DNA of 60,716 nt from contig NZ_BBYK01000050.1 of NCBI RefSeq assembly GCF_001570365.1, positions 149,724-210,439 of the forward strand. Direction: 5' to 3'. Of the stretch, positions 1-8,886 are shown in pieces. Numbering within the stretch: the first letter of the stretch is position 1; each line of letters starts with the position of its first letter. The stretch is from Microtetraspora fusca (GTDB lineage: Bacteria; Actinomycetota; Actinomycetes; Streptosporangiales; Streptosporangiaceae). A model generated the notes under the pieces. That model searched no databases. It was not told the origin of the DNA and was given only the letters and a program-made list of their open reading frames with translations. The position numbers and the translations under genes are program-made.

Positions 1-13
1 CCAGCGCCCCGCA

Positions 14-139
14 CTCCGCAGACACTTCGTCCAGCGGGCATACGTCGAACACCCGCGGATGCGACGCGCATACGTCGAGCGCGTGACGTACGTCCAGCGG
101 CCGGTGCTCCGCAGACACTTCGTAGAGCGTGCATACGTG
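14..139. repeat. Imperfect direct repeat pair at left edge
   Basis: The 17-mer starting ctccgcagacacttcgt occurs at 14-30 and again at 107-123. Each copy is followed by a related stretch that includes gcatacgt. No protein-coding function is visible around it. It may be part of a longer repeat cut by the window edge. Confidence 0.5.
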
Positions 140-369
140 TCGTGCCGGTAGTTCGCGGTTCACAACGGCTGGCACCGCCTACGTTCTGATCGCCCTGCGT
201 TGCGGACGGGGACCGGTCATGTCGGTCTACTCCCTGGGCTCCGTGAGCTACCTTGCCCCTCTCCGTAGCTGTAGGAGTTTCGGGCCGAGGAGGGACCGAA
301 GCCCGTCCTCTTCGCGGCAATAGCACCTCTGACCGTAGGCACGGGTTCGAGTCCCGCCGGAAGTGCGGA

Positions 370-403
370 CGCCCGCTCACCCTCGCAGGAGGGTGAGCGG
401 GCG
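370..403 (+). terminator. Strong intrinsic terminator hairpin
   Basis: A perfect 15-bp stem (370-384 pairing with 389-403) closes a 4-base loop and is followed by ttt. It sits just 3' of a tRNA T-arm-like sequence, so it may be the terminator of a lost tRNA gene. Confidence 0.75.
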
Positions 404-656
404 TTTCCGCGTTCATTCAGTACGGCAGCGACTGCGGGGCAGCCGCAGGTCCTCGTGGCCGATCCGGACCCGCAGCTCGCTCGCGACCCGCCTCGCTTCC
501 CAGCGCACAGATCCTGGAACCGAGCGACCACGGGGATACGTGGCTCCGAATGGGACAAGCTCCAGACGGTTGACCATTGGCGGCGGTAACTCGCGAAGCC
601 GGGCTCCTGCCCGCGGTACGTCCTCGGCCAGGACTCGGACAAGGATGGAGTGCGAC

Positions 657-1319
657 GTGAACAGCGTCCGAATCGACATCTACGACGACCGCAACAAGCA
701 CCTCGGCGTCGAGGACAAGAAGACCGCGCATGAGCGTGGACTCTGGCACCGGACATTCTCCTGCCTGGCCATCAACCCCGTCACCGGCACGGTGCTGCTA
801 CAGAAGAAGGCGCCCGGCCGGTATGTCTTCACTCGGCCGGACTACGCCGACTTCACTGTCGGCGGCCACTACGAAGCCGGAGAGCGGATCCCGGACGGCG
901 TCCGGGAGATCCGGGAGGAGCTCGGCCTCGACATCACCTACGGGGAACTACAGCCGCTTGGGATCCGCCAGACTGCGGTTACGCCGGCCCCTGCCTGGGT
1001 TGAGCGGGAGTTCCAGTACTGGCACCTCCTCCCCCTGGATGTCGAACTTGAGGAGATCCCGCTCGACGACGCCGAGGTGTGCGGAATCGTCCAGGTCGGC
1101 CTGGACGACGCGATCGGCCTCGCCGCCGGCGACCATACCGAGGTTGCCGCCCGCTACTTCATCGACACCGGAGACGGTCGCGAGTATCTGAACGGGACAT
1201 TGAGCCGCGACGAACTCGTACCGGGCTACCTCGACACAGATAGCGACCAGCTGTACCTGCGCCTGTTCGTCGCTGCTCGCCGTTATCTACGGGGCGAGCG
1301 AAAATACCTGTTCTGGTGA
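657..1319 (+). CDS. NUDIX hydrolase
   Basis: Predicted 220-residue NUDIX hydrolase, which would split a nucleoside-diphosphate-linked compound. The Nudix box lies at about residues 70-91 (GGHYEAGE, then REIREELGL) and keeps the REuxEE metal-binding core. The spacing between the first Glu and the REuxEE core is one residue shorter than the usual x7. The N-terminal half (YDDRNKHLG, HERGLWHRTF) resembles the isopentenyl-diphosphate-isomerase-like or YfcD-like NUDIX branch, so that substrate class is possible but unproven. I chose GTG at 657 because GGAG lies six bases upstream; an in-frame ATG at 645 is the alternative. The stop overlaps the next reading frame by four bases. Confidence 0.85.
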   Translation: MNSVRIDIYDDRNKHLGVEDKKTAHERGLWHRTFSCLAINPVTGTVLLQKKAPGRYVFTRPDYADFTVGGHYEAGERIPDGVREIREELGLDITYGELQPLGIRQTAVTPAPAWVEREFQYWHLLPLDVELEEIPLDDAEVCGIVQVGLDDAIGLAAGDHTEVAARYFIDTGDGREYLNGTLSRDELVPGYLDTDSDQLYLRLFVAARRYLRGERKYLFW

Positions 1320-1492
1320 CCCCGGTATCGATCGCACTTGAAAGTGACTTCGTGAAGTGGTCCGACACCAAGGCCAAAATCCGTGAGATCGACCCCGCAT
1401 GGGACTCCCCCCAACGGATCGCTGCCCGGGAAGCCCTCCGTGAACATCTGCGGGCAGAGCTGCGCGGCGCCCAACTTGCCGAGATGCGCAAG
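1316..1492 (+). pseudogene. Truncated XRE-type regulator, N-terminal part
   Basis: The frame beginning at GTG 1316 encodes a segment typical of the region ahead of the helix-turn-helix in actinobacterial XRE regulators or antitoxins: IDPAWDSPQRIAAREALRE, then RGAQLAEMRK. It stops resembling that family after QLAEMRK at about 1492, exactly where IS5 transposase sequence begins. The DNA-binding domain itself is therefore missing. The reading frame stays open by chance through the IS debris into the kinase gene downstream. Start codon uncertain. Confidence 0.6.
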
Positions 1493-1494
1493 CC

Positions 1495-1873
1495 TTCTGG
1501 CAGAAGGATGGCGTATTTACCCAGCTCAGCGGCCTGCTACGGCGATCAGTCCGCACACCGAAGGCCGCGATCTCGAGCCGACGGCCTGCGTGATCGACTC
1601 CCAGAGCGTCAAGACCTCGGCCAACGCCCCCGCCACCAGGGGATTCACCCCGCTACCCCACCGCTGGACCGTGGAACGCACCCTCGGCCAGCTGATGTTC
1701 CACCGCCGTCTGGCCCGCGACTACGAAGCCCTGCCCGCCCGTTCCGGGGCTATGATCCACCTCGCCATGATCGATCTCATGGCCCGCCGACTCACCGGCG
1801 AATCCATCCCCACCTGGCGAGGCGCATAATCCGAAGCAAACGGAACCTATGGAATCAAACACCTCTCAGAACG
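1495..1873 (+). mobile_element. IS5-family transposase remnant
   Basis: Fragments of an IS5-family DDE transposase in two frames. FWQKDGVFTQLSGLLRR starts at 1495. In another frame come CVIDSQSVKTSANAPATRGF and then RWTVERTLGQLMFHRRLARDYE and MARRLTGESIPTWRGA, with a stop at 1829. The central catalytic region between the DSQS aspartate and the RWxVER motif is deleted, and the 5' end is absent, so it is inactive. About 30 bases after the stop, cacctctcagaacgcg (around 1861-1876) resembles the terminal repeat of related elements, compare about 59378-59400. Confidence 0.8.
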
Positions 1874-1936
1874 CGATTTGAAGCGTCAGGGCCAACGCTC
1901 ACACCATTCAACGACACTTACTCCGGAGCAAAGATT

Positions 1937-2899
1937 ATGGTATATGAACAAGCGCAGGATTATCCTGACGTGTTCGAGCATTTCGCCATCGCGAAAGGCG
2001 ACCGACCAAATGAGTCGTGTTATCTCTACGCTCCGGTCTTTCCCATTCGAACAGGCGGGATGAAGGCCGTTGTCAAACGGACGACAGGCCCCGCGACCGC
2101 TGCCGCCGCGATCTCCCGCTGGCTCCACGCCCTTGTCGCGCAGGACGTGCAAGCGGTGACCCCACTTTCGCTCTCCATGGAGAATCCGGCGGAGATCGGC
2201 GACCGGGTGTGGGTGGCCTATCCGTGGGTCGAAGGCCGGCCCTACGAGGGATCAACGGCCGAGATCACTGCGGCCGGCGACCTCCTCGGCCGTATTCACG
2301 CAGCTCAGGTGCCCGACGAGGACATGCCGCGATTTCGCTGGCCTGACCACGACGCGGCCTCGGTCGAGGAGGACGTGACCGGCCTGCAGCGCGTGCTGGG
2401 CAAGTACGCGCCCGAACTCCTCGAGGTGGTGTTGTCCAGGATGTCCCCGTGGCTTGCGTCCTTCATGACCGAGACGCTGCCGCTGGTGCGCGACGCGGAC
2501 CTTCCCAGAGCCGTGGTCTCCAAGGACTTCAAGGCGAACAATCTCGTGTATGCCGAGGACAGGCCCGTTCTGATCGACCCCGACAATGCCGAATATGCGC
2601 CGAGATTGCTGGATCTGGCGCTGTCCGCGCTGCTGTTCCACTATGAGTCGGCCGGCTCTCCGCCTCGGCTGTTCACCAGCAGTGAATGGGCGGTGTTCCT
2701 GGCGGCATACCGTCGCCATGTCGAGCTCACCGATGACGAGATCGCATTGTGGCCTACGGCGCTTCGCTACATGCTCCTCGAATGGGGTACGTGGACTATC
2801 ATTGACGCCGCCGAGTGGGACGATTGGGACGATCCGCACAAGCAGGCGTTCCTCATCGACCTCGCCACGGTTGACCTGGCCAGGTTTCCTCTCGAATAG
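1937..2899 (+). CDS. Aminoglycoside phosphotransferase-fold kinase
   Basis: A 320-residue protein of the APH/choline-kinase-like family, expected to transfer phosphate from ATP to a small hydroxylated molecule in the cytoplasm. The Brenner-type catalytic segment reads SKDFKANN at about 195-202, with Asp197 as the likely base and Asn202. A metal-binding Asp follows in LIDPDN (Asp214). The usual HGD is altered to SKD, so the histidine is lost. ATG 1937 has GGAG nine bases upstream. The gene is downstream of IS debris and stands alone. Antibiotic modification cannot be inferred; many family members act on metabolites. Confidence 0.8.
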   Translation: MVYEQAQDYPDVFEHFAIAKGDRPNESCYLYAPVFPIRTGGMKAVVKRTTGPATAAAAISRWLHALVAQDVQAVTPLSLSMENPAEIGDRVWVAYPWVEGRPYEGSTAEITAAGDLLGRIHAAQVPDEDMPRFRWPDHDAASVEEDVTGLQRVLGKYAPELLEVVLSRMSPWLASFMTETLPLVRDADLPRAVVSKDFKANNLVYAEDRPVLIDPDNAEYAPRLLDLALSALLFHYESAGSPPRLFTSSEWAVFLAAYRRHVELTDDEIALWPTALRYMLLEWGTWTIIDAAEWDDWDDPHKQAFLIDLATVDLARFPLE

Positions 2900-2929
2900 A
2901 CAATTAACCGATAGTTCAATGGTGGCCGA

Positions 2930-3250
2930 ATGACACGTGGCATGGTCGTCTTTTGGAACGACGTCGAAGGCTGGGGAGTCTTGCGATCACCAGACATCCC
3001 TTCCGACGTCTTCGCCCACTTTTCCATGATCTCCCAACCGGGAGGAGGATACCGCGCGCTATCGCCGGGCGAATCTGTACTTTTCACTTGGGAAGCCCGC
3101 CGTCAGGACGACTACAGCTTCTGCGCTATCGAAATCTTCCGGGAAGGAGCCGTCACGATATCCGGCCCGGAGCGATCGGATGTCTCACAGCCCGATTCCC
3201 GTTCGGCCTACTCATCCGAAATCCAGATCGAGCGCGACAGCGATCACTGA
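2930..3250 (+). CDS. Cold-shock-domain-like protein
   Basis: A 106-residue protein whose first 65 residues resemble a cold-shock nucleic-acid-binding beta-barrel: GMVVFWNDVEGWGVL, then VFAHFSMI and the GYRALSPGESVLFTWE strand. The canonical RNP1 motif (KGFGFI) is replaced by EGWGVL, a pattern found in a divergent actinobacterial CSD subgroup. The roughly 35-residue polar tail is not recognisable. It lies 30 bases after the kinase gene and could be co-transcribed with it. Role inferred as RNA or single-stranded DNA binding. Confidence 0.75.
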   Translation: MTRGMVVFWNDVEGWGVLRSPDIPSDVFAHFSMISQPGGGYRALSPGESVLFTWEARRQDDYSFCAIEIFREGAVTISGPERSDVSQPDSRSAYSSEIQIERDSDH

Positions 3251-3755
3251 TCAGCCTGGTTTGGTGCCGCCTCACGACTCCAGGAGTTGATCAAAAGCCC
3301 CAGCGCGATCACGATGGCGCCCCTGCCGACCCGCCGGCCCACCCATCCCCGAATCCGGGACCGACCTTGCGGTCACCGGTGGTGGGCAGTGGCGCGGTGA
3401 GCAGCCGTGCAACCCGGCCGCGCGCCCCGCCGACCGCGGACTCACTTGGGCATGTTTTGAAGATCGCCCGGGTGAGGCGACGGGCGAGCCGTACAGGCTG
3501 GATCCGGAGGCCAACGGCCCCCTTCGGCGTTCCCGCACTTTGCGTCAGAAGTAGGGCCGGGCGCTCTCACGAGCCGATGGGCCCAGCGGTGAGCCGAGAA
3601 TGTCGGCCCCTGCCCATACCGTTGACCGCAGCGGGAGGCCCGGCCTTCCCGTCCTCGTCCGCCCGGGACGGCCACGCCGCCCTGGGCCGACAAGGACGAG
3701 AGGTGTTCCGCACCCAGACGATCAACCAGCCGTCTCCACGAATTGAGGCAAGATC
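3251..3755. other. 500-base gap without recognisable gene
   Basis: Both strands carry long GC-driven open frames, but none has a plausible ribosome binding site with family resemblance. No repeat or hairpin of note was seen. Confidence 0.4.
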
Positions 3756-4541
3756 TTGAGCACAGTCACCTCGCAGGATGGCACGGTCATCGACTATGAC
3801 CTCTACGGTGACGGGCCTGCCATCATCTTCATCGGCGGGGCAACGCAGCACCGCGCCATCGACAAGAACACCGGGCAGGTCGCGCAGCGGCTCGCGGCCG
3901 AGGGCTTCACGGCGATCGACTACGACCGGCGTGGACGCGGACGATCCGGCGACACCGCACCGTGGGCACTGGAGCGAGAAGTGGAGGACCTCGCTTCGCT
4001 GGTCAAGGCGGCCGGAGGGGCCGCGACCCTCTACAGCAGCTCGTCAGGAGCGACCGTGGCTCTGGCAGCCGCAGACGCCGGCATCGGTGTCACCGCGCTG
4101 GCGCTCTATGAGCCACCCCTGTTCGCCGGTGTCGACCATGCCGAGCACCTGGCCGCGCTGCGCTCCTTGTTGGCCGCCGGCAAGAACGACGAGGCGATGC
4201 GCTACAACCTGACGGCGGTGATCGGGATGCCGTCCGATGCCGTCGATGGCGTGGCTCACGCACCCGGATGGGCCGAATTGGTGGCAGTCGCCCCAACGCT
4301 CGTCTACGATCTCGCAGCCGTCCACGAGATCAACATCGATCCCGACTGGGCCGGCCGTTGGCCCTCGATCACCGTGCCCACGATCGTGTACTCGGGAGAC
4401 CAGACGTTCCCCGGCATGCCCGAGGCCGCCGACGCGGTGGCGGCAGCCCTTCCCAACGCGACCCGTCGCACCCTGGCCGGCCAGGGCCACGGGCCCACGC
4501 CCGACGCCATAGTGCCGGTGCTCCTGGAGTTCCTCCGTTGA
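3756..4541 (+). CDS. Alpha/beta hydrolase
   Basis: A 261-residue alpha/beta-hydrolase-fold protein. Visible elements are the strand-loop GPAIIFIGGATQHR (oxyanion region, about residues 20-33), DYDRRGRGRSGD (about 55-66), a nucleophile elbow YSSSSGA in which Ser96 is the likely nucleophile, and a catalytic His in GQGHGP near the C terminus (about 245). The Ser-rich elbow departs from the usual GxSxG. Substrate unknown; actinomycetes carry many such hydrolases. The start is TTG 3756 with GAGG about 10 bases upstream, which makes the N-terminal MSTVTSQDGTVIDYD fit the family. A terminator follows at 4565. Confidence 0.85.
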   Translation: MSTVTSQDGTVIDYDLYGDGPAIIFIGGATQHRAIDKNTGQVAQRLAAEGFTAIDYDRRGRGRSGDTAPWALEREVEDLASLVKAAGGAATLYSSSSGATVALAAADAGIGVTALALYEPPLFAGVDHAEHLAALRSLLAAGKNDEAMRYNLTAVIGMPSDAVDGVAHAPGWAELVAVAPTLVYDLAAVHEINIDPDWAGRWPSITVPTIVYSGDQTFPGMPEAADAVAAALPNATRRTLAGQGHGPTPDAIVPVLLEFLR

Positions 4542-4564
4542 GCCGACTGCCGTGGTGACCCGCC

Positions 4565-4607
4565 GAGCGGGATCTTCAGGAAGCCGTCGTTTCTTGAAGA
4601 TCCCGCT
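4565..4607 (+). terminator. Intrinsic terminator after hydrolase gene
   Basis: A 17-bp stem with one G-T pair (4565-4581 with 4591-4607) is followed by ttcg. It lies 24 bases past the stop of the alpha/beta hydrolase and may serve both strands, because the next gene converges from the right. Confidence 0.75.
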
Positions 4608-4788
4608 TTCGCCCCTCTCCGGCGTCGGCGAGGGTCTGGCCGTCGCACGCCGGCGACGGTGTCAGTGGTCCTCGATGAACTCCCACTCTTCGTCTGTCAG
4701 TTGGACTCGCGTCACCCAGGACGGCCTATCGGATGAGGCTTCGCCACACGGGCGAATCCTGCAGGTTGATCACAATCCGATACGCGCC

Positions 4789-6078
4789 CTAGTGGGATAC
4801 CTCCGCCCTGCCGATCAGGTCGGAGACGTCGACGGAGTCCAGTGGGATCGGTGAGAACATCGGCGGCTCCTCCTCCGGCGTCAGTGCCGTGGGGCCATAG
4901 ATCCACTCGGTGAAGGAGTAGTCGTAGGTGTCGCGGGCCCGCAGGAGCGTGTTGCGCTGGAGGCGGGCGACGCCGTCCAGGTGCCACAGCTCGCCCCAGG
5001 CGCGGGCCGTGGTCAGGACGCGTCGGCAGTGCTCAGGGCGGACGGCTTCGTAGGCTGCGAGGGCGCCCTGCCAGTCGATCGCGCCGTCCTCGGCGCGGCG
5101 TGCGGCGACGTGTTTGGCGAGCACCCAGCCGTCCTCGATGGCCATGATCGCGCCCTGCGCCATGTACTGCAGCGGCGGGTGCGCGGCGTCGCCGAGCAGC
5201 GCGATATTGCCCTCGACCCAGGTCATGATCGGGTCGCGGTCGAACATCCGCCACCAGCGGTCGCGCCACATCAGCGGGATGCCGGCCCGAACCTCGGGGC
5301 AGGTCGCGGCGAAGGCGACGTCCAGTTCGTCGGGCGTGCCCCAGTCCTCCTCACCCGCGAGGGCCTTGGGGGACTCGAAGACCGCGACCTGGTTGAGCAT
5401 CTCGCCGCCGCGCAGCCCGTAGTGGACGAAGTGGCAGCGCGGGCCGACGTGGACCGAGACCTCGCTGAGGTCGACGTCCCGGCCGACCTGCTCGATGGGC
5501 ACCGCGGCACGATAGGCGACGTAGGAGGAGTTGATCGGCTCGTCCTCGACCAGAAGCCGGCGCGCGACCGAGTGCAGGCCGTCGGCGGCGATGACGATCC
5601 GGGCCTCGTCGGCGCGGCCGTCCGCCAGCAGCACCCGGGCGCCGGGCGCGGTGTTCTCATAGCCGCTGACGCGGGCGTCCGTGACCAGGTCGACTCCTAC
5701 GCGCCGGCAGGCATGAAGGAAGATGCGGTGCAGGTCGCTGCGGTGGATGACCATGTACGGGAAACCGTACGCGCGTTCCAGGTCGACCAGGTCCAGGCGG
5801 GTCAGCTCGCTGCCGTCGACGGCGTCGCGCATCACCATGCTCTTCGGCAGCACGCCGAGGCTCTTGGCCTCCTCCAGCAGGCCGTAGTCGTGCAGGATCC
5901 GGGTGCAGTTGGGCGCGATCTGGAGGCCGGCGCCGACCTCGCCGAACTCGGGGGCCTGCTCCAGCACGCGCACCCGCAGGCCCTCGCGCGCCAGGGCGAA
6001 CGCCGCGCTCAGGCCGCCGATGCCGCCCCCGACGATCAGGACCTCGACGGGGTTCGCGGATGTGGCGGACGTCGTCAC
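4789..6078 (-). CDS. FAD monooxygenase, probable 3-hydroxybenzoate 6-hydroxylase
   Basis: A 429-residue single-component FAD aromatic hydroxylase. It has the Rossmann motif GGGIGGLSAAFA near residue 15, the AADGLHS (DG) motif mid-protein, and the LLGDAAHPP (GD) motif that binds FAD ribityl and NADH. Together with the downstream enzymes of the gentisate route it most likely converts 3-hydroxybenzoate to gentisate using NADH and O2; salicylate hydroxylases are close relatives and cannot be excluded from sequence alone. The start GTG 6078 is preceded by GAGGAGAA. It is the last gene of the minus-strand gentisate operon, 26 bases after the isomerase gene. Confidence 0.88.
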   Translation of the reverse strand: MTTSATSANPVEVLIVGGGIGGLSAAFALAREGLRVRVLEQAPEFGEVGAGLQIAPNCTRILHDYGLLEEAKSLGVLPKSMVMRDAVDGSELTRLDLVDLERAYGFPYMVIHRSDLHRIFLHACRRVGVDLVTDARVSGYENTAPGARVLLADGRADEARIVIAADGLHSVARRLLVEDEPINSSYVAYRAAVPIEQVGRDVDLSEVSVHVGPRCHFVHYGLRGGEMLNQVAVFESPKALAGEEDWGTPDELDVAFAATCPEVRAGIPLMWRDRWWRMFDRDPIMTWVEGNIALLGDAAHPPLQYMAQGAIMAIEDGWVLAKHVAARRAEDGAIDWQGALAAYEAVRPEHCRRVLTTARAWGELWHLDGVARLQRNTLLRARDTYDYSFTEWIYGPTALTPEEEPPMFSPIPLDSVDVSDLIGRAEVSH

Positions 6079-6104
6079 GCTGTTCTCCTCGAAGGCCGGG
6101 ACGT

Positions 6105-6815
6105 TCACAGCCACGCCGGCAGGGTCGGTGCGAGGAAGCCGTCGCGGGTGGTCAGGGCGTGCGGGCGCCCGGCGAGGTACGCCGCGACGTCGGCGAGCGG
6201 GCCCTTGACGGTGGCGGCCTCCCCCTCGCCGGGCAGCTCCCAGCGGTCGCCGGTATCGGTGGCGGCCAGGACGATCGCGGGACCTGCGGCGCCGCCGCGC
6301 TTGGCGACGATGTCGTCGGCGAGGGCGATCAGGAATCCGGCGGGCAGGTCGGTGAAGGCGATGCCGGAGGCCAGGTCGACGGCGTGGACGCAGACCTCGC
6401 GGGAGCGCAGCCACGGGATCTCGGTCGCGGGGACGGTACGGCCCTGGGCGGTGACGACCTCGGCCTTCCACTGGTCGTCGTTGAGTCCGGCGATGCCCGC
6501 GGCGAGCCGTCCGGCGGACGAGCTCAGCCAGGCGGCCAGCTCGGCGGCCGGCTTGCGGGAGCCGGCCTCGATGTCGGCGTTGCGCTGCTGCGGCGAGGAG
6601 TACATCGGGGTCTTCTCGCCGGTGGCGGCCCAGCGCACCAGGTTGCTCAGTGCGTCGGCGTTCGCCGCCACGTGGGCCACCAGGTGCTTGCGGGTCCAAC
6701 CGGGGAGTCCGGAGGGGGCGAGGTACTGCTCCTCGCCCCACCCGGCGGCGGTGTCGAGGAGCAGCCTGGTGCCCGTCCCGCTCCAGCTCAGGGTGTCGTC
6801 GAAGGTGCGGCGCAT
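6105..6815 (-). CDS. Maleylpyruvate isomerase, mycothiol-dependent type
   Basis: A 236-residue protein with an N-terminal DinB/MDMPI-like helical bundle: SWSGTGTRLLLDTAAG, then LPGWTRKHLVAHVAANADALSNLV, with the metal-binding His pattern HLVAHVAAN. It also has the C-terminal domain of mycothiol maleylpyruvate isomerases. It would isomerise maleylpyruvate, the ring-cleavage product, to fumarylpyruvate with mycothiol as cofactor, which fits an actinobacterium. The ATG at 6815 overlaps the stop of the upstream hydrolase gene as ATGA, implying translational coupling. Confidence 0.88.
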   Translation of the reverse strand: MRRTFDDTLSWSGTGTRLLLDTAAGWGEEQYLAPSGLPGWTRKHLVAHVAANADALSNLVRWAATGEKTPMYSSPQQRNADIEAGSRKPAAELAAWLSSSAGRLAAGIAGLNDDQWKAEVVTAQGRTVPATEIPWLRSREVCVHAVDLASGIAFTDLPAGFLIALADDIVAKRGGAAGPAIVLAATDTGDRWELPGEGEAATVKGPLADVAAYLAGRPHALTTRDGFLAPTLPAWL

Positions 6816-7663
6816 CAGGCCTCCCCGTCCTTGGCCACGGTGTTCTCGAGCCGGCCGATGCCCTGGATCTCGGTGACGACGCGCTCGCCGCCGGTCAGGT
6901 AGCGCTTGGGGGTGCGCGCGTGGCCGACGCCGCCGGGGGTGCCGGTGGCGATGATGTCGCCGGGGTTGAGGCGCACGATGGTCGAGACGTACTCGACCAG
7001 TGCGACCGGGTCGAAGAGCAGGTCGCCGGTGTTGTCGTGTTGCATGACCTCGCCGTCGACGCTGAGGGTGACCTCGAGCTCGGGGCGTACGCCGCCGGGC
7101 AGTTCGTCGGGGGTGACGAGGTAGGGGCCGACGGGGGTGGAGGAGTCCCACATCTTGCCCTGCAGCCACTCCCGGGTGCGGAACTGCCAGTCGCGGCAGG
7201 TGATGTCGTTGAGGACGGTGAACCCGGCGATCGCGGCCTCGGCCTCGGCGCCCTTGGCCCGGCGGACCGGCTTTCCGATCACGACGGCGAGCTCGACCTC
7301 CCAGTCGAACTCCGCGGTCTCCTCGGGACGGGCGATGTCGTCGGCCGCGCCGAGGAGACAGTCGGCGAACTTGGCGAACAGGGTGGGGTACTGCGGCAGG
7401 TCGCGGCCCATCTCCTGGATGTGGTTCTTGTAGTTCAGGCCCACGCACACGACCTTCGAAGGCCGCGGGACGACCGGGGCGAAGTCGGCGCTCTCGACGG
7501 GGTAGGTCGTGGCCGCGCCCGCGTCGACGGCGGCGGCGTCGGCGGCCCAGTCGTCCTGGGAGAGGAGCTCGCCGAGGTCGGGGGCGCCGAGGTCGATCAG
7601 CCGGTCGCCGTCGAGCCGTACGGCGCGGGTCGAGCCGTTGACGCGGAGGGTGGCGAGCTTCAT
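6815..7663 (-). CDS. Fumarylpyruvate hydrolase (FAH family)
   Basis: A 282-residue fumarylacetoacetate-hydrolase-family enzyme. Typical elements are KVVCVGLNYKNHIQEMG (around residue 75), FDWEVELAVVIG with the metal-binding Glu pair, and GDIIATGTPGGVG near the end. In this operon it would cleave fumarylpyruvate to fumarate and pyruvate, finishing the gentisate pathway. The start ATG 7663 overlaps the stop of the dioxygenase gene (ATGA), and its own stop overlaps the isomerase start the same way. Length is normal for the family. Confidence 0.9.
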   Translation of the reverse strand: MKLATLRVNGSTRAVRLDGDRLIDLGAPDLGELLSQDDWAADAAAVDAGAATTYPVESADFAPVVPRPSKVVCVGLNYKNHIQEMGRDLPQYPTLFAKFADCLLGAADDIARPEETAEFDWEVELAVVIGKPVRRAKGAEAEAAIAGFTVLNDITCRDWQFRTREWLQGKMWDSSTPVGPYLVTPDELPGGVRPELEVTLSVDGEVMQHDNTGDLLFDPVALVEYVSTIVRLNPGDIIATGTPGGVGHARTPKRYLTGGERVVTEIQGIGRLENTVAKDGEA

Positions 7664-8829
7664 CGGGTGGTCCCTTCGATACGGGCGTCATGCCGGGTGC
7701 GGTCGAGCTGGAGAGCCTCGAAGATGGGGGAATCGCTGAACCGGAACAGGTCCAGCGCGCCGGAGTCTGAGTCGGTGGAGCCGGCCTCCGACCGGGCCGA
7801 GAAGGGCTGCCAGGACGGGACGGCGAACAGGTCGCCGCGGGTGACCGTCCACGTCTTGTCTCCCACGGTCACGGTGCCGGAGCCGTCGAAGACCTGGTAG
7901 ACCGACGAGCCGGTCTCGCGGACCGGGGCGGTCTCCGTGCCGCGCGCGATGCGGTGCATCTCGGCCCGGAGCGTGGGGAGCACGTCGGCGCCGGTGGCGG
8001 GGTTGGTGTAGCGGACGGCGGCGTGGCCGGGCTCGACTGTGCCGCCGAAGCCCTCGGCCTCCAGGGCGAGCTGGTCGGCCAGGGCGCGGTCGGTGAACTC
8101 CCACTTGTAGGACAGCAGCGGGGTGCCCGGGGTGAGCTCGCCGACCGACAGCGGGCGCAGGCCGGGATGGCCCCACAGCCGCTCCGAGCGGGACCGCTCG
8201 GGGGTGATCCGCTCGGCGTCGCTGATCTTGTCGCGGCCGAGTTCGAAGAACTGCGTCTCGGTGACGTACTGGAAGGGGATGTCCAGGCCGTCGATCCAGG
8301 CCATCGGCTCGCCGGCCGCGTTGTGGTGGGCGTGCCAGTTCCAGCCGGCCTGCGGGAGGAAGTCACCGCGGCGCATCGGGACCGCGTCGCCGCCGACGAC
8401 CGTCCACACGCCCTCGCCCTCGACGACGAAGCGGAAGGCGTGCTGGGTGTGGCGGTGCTCGGGAGCGTCCTCCCCCGGCATCAGGTACTGGATCGCGGCC
8501 CACAGCGTGGGCGTCGCGAAGGGCCGCCCGCCCAGCGCGGGATTGGCCAGCGCGATCGCCCGCCGCTCTCCGCCGCGGCCGACCGGGACCAGGTCGCCGG
8601 CCTGCTCGGCGAGCCGCCGCAGGTTCTCCCAGCGCCACAGGTGCGGCACCGCGCGCGAACGGGGATGCGCCGGCATCAGATCGCCGATCTCCGTCCACAG
8701 CGGCACGAGCAGCTCCCGCTCAAATCCGCGGTAGAGGTCTTCGAGTGCGGGGCTGACGTCGGGCTGGTCCGGCGCGTCGATCGCACGGAGCCGCACCGGG
8801 GACTCTGGCGTGCTCACAGGAGTGCTCAT
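7660..8829 (-). CDS. Gentisate 1,2-dioxygenase
   Basis: A 389-residue bicupin ring-cleavage dioxygenase. The Fe(II) site is in the first cupin: EHRHTQHAFRFVVEGEG supplies two His, and a later His lies in WNWHAHHNAAG. The GHAAVRYTNPATG stretch is characteristic of gentisate dioxygenases. It opens the gentisate ring with O2 to give maleylpyruvate. It is the first gene of the four-gene operon. ATG 8829 has no clear ribosome binding site, so a leaderless or poorly led message is possible. It is divergent from the IclR regulator across a 66-base gap. Confidence 0.92.
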   Translation of the reverse strand: MSTPVSTPESPVRLRAIDAPDQPDVSPALEDLYRGFERELLVPLWTEIGDLMPAHPRSRAVPHLWRWENLRRLAEQAGDLVPVGRGGERRAIALANPALGGRPFATPTLWAAIQYLMPGEDAPEHRHTQHAFRFVVEGEGVWTVVGGDAVPMRRGDFLPQAGWNWHAHHNAAGEPMAWIDGLDIPFQYVTETQFFELGRDKISDAERITPERSRSERLWGHPGLRPLSVGELTPGTPLLSYKWEFTDRALADQLALEAEGFGGTVEPGHAAVRYTNPATGADVLPTLRAEMHRIARGTETAPVRETGSSVYQVFDGSGTVTVGDKTWTVTRGDLFAVPSWQPFSARSEAGSTDSDSGALDLFRFSDSPIFEALQLDRTRHDARIEGTTR

Positions 8830-8869
8830 ACGGCTAATGTTGCTGCCGTAACACTATGAAGAAAGACTA

Positions 8870-8886
8870 ATTCTGCTCTGCAGAAT
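8870..8886. promoter_or_regulatory. Palindromic operator candidate for IclR regulator
   Basis: A perfect 7-bp inverted repeat with a 3-base spacer (attctgc-tct-gcagaat) lies between the divergent gentisate operon and the IclR gene, ending 9 bases before the regulator start. Its position suggests autoregulation and control of the catabolic operon. Binding is inferred. Confidence 0.6.

Larger units (their letters stand above)
1..656. other. Non-coding stretch, no gene recognised
   Basis: I see no convincing gene in the first 650 bases. The stretch holds the repeat pair at 14-139, a tRNA T-arm-like sequence (gggttcgagtcccgcc, about 336-351) with no matching acceptor or D arm upstream, and the hairpin at 370-403. 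A degraded tRNA 3' end followed by its terminator is the simplest reading. Confidence 0.4.

Noticed and set aside
320-362. A tRNA gene ending at about 362, given the T-arm-like sequence and the following terminator.
   Set aside because: No acceptor or D-arm partner can be paired upstream, and the T stem has a mismatch. At most a decayed 3' end.
4981-6876. Very long plus-strand frames opposite the gentisate operon.
   Set aside because: They are the antisense shadow of high-GC genes; composition and lack of family motifs show they are not coding.
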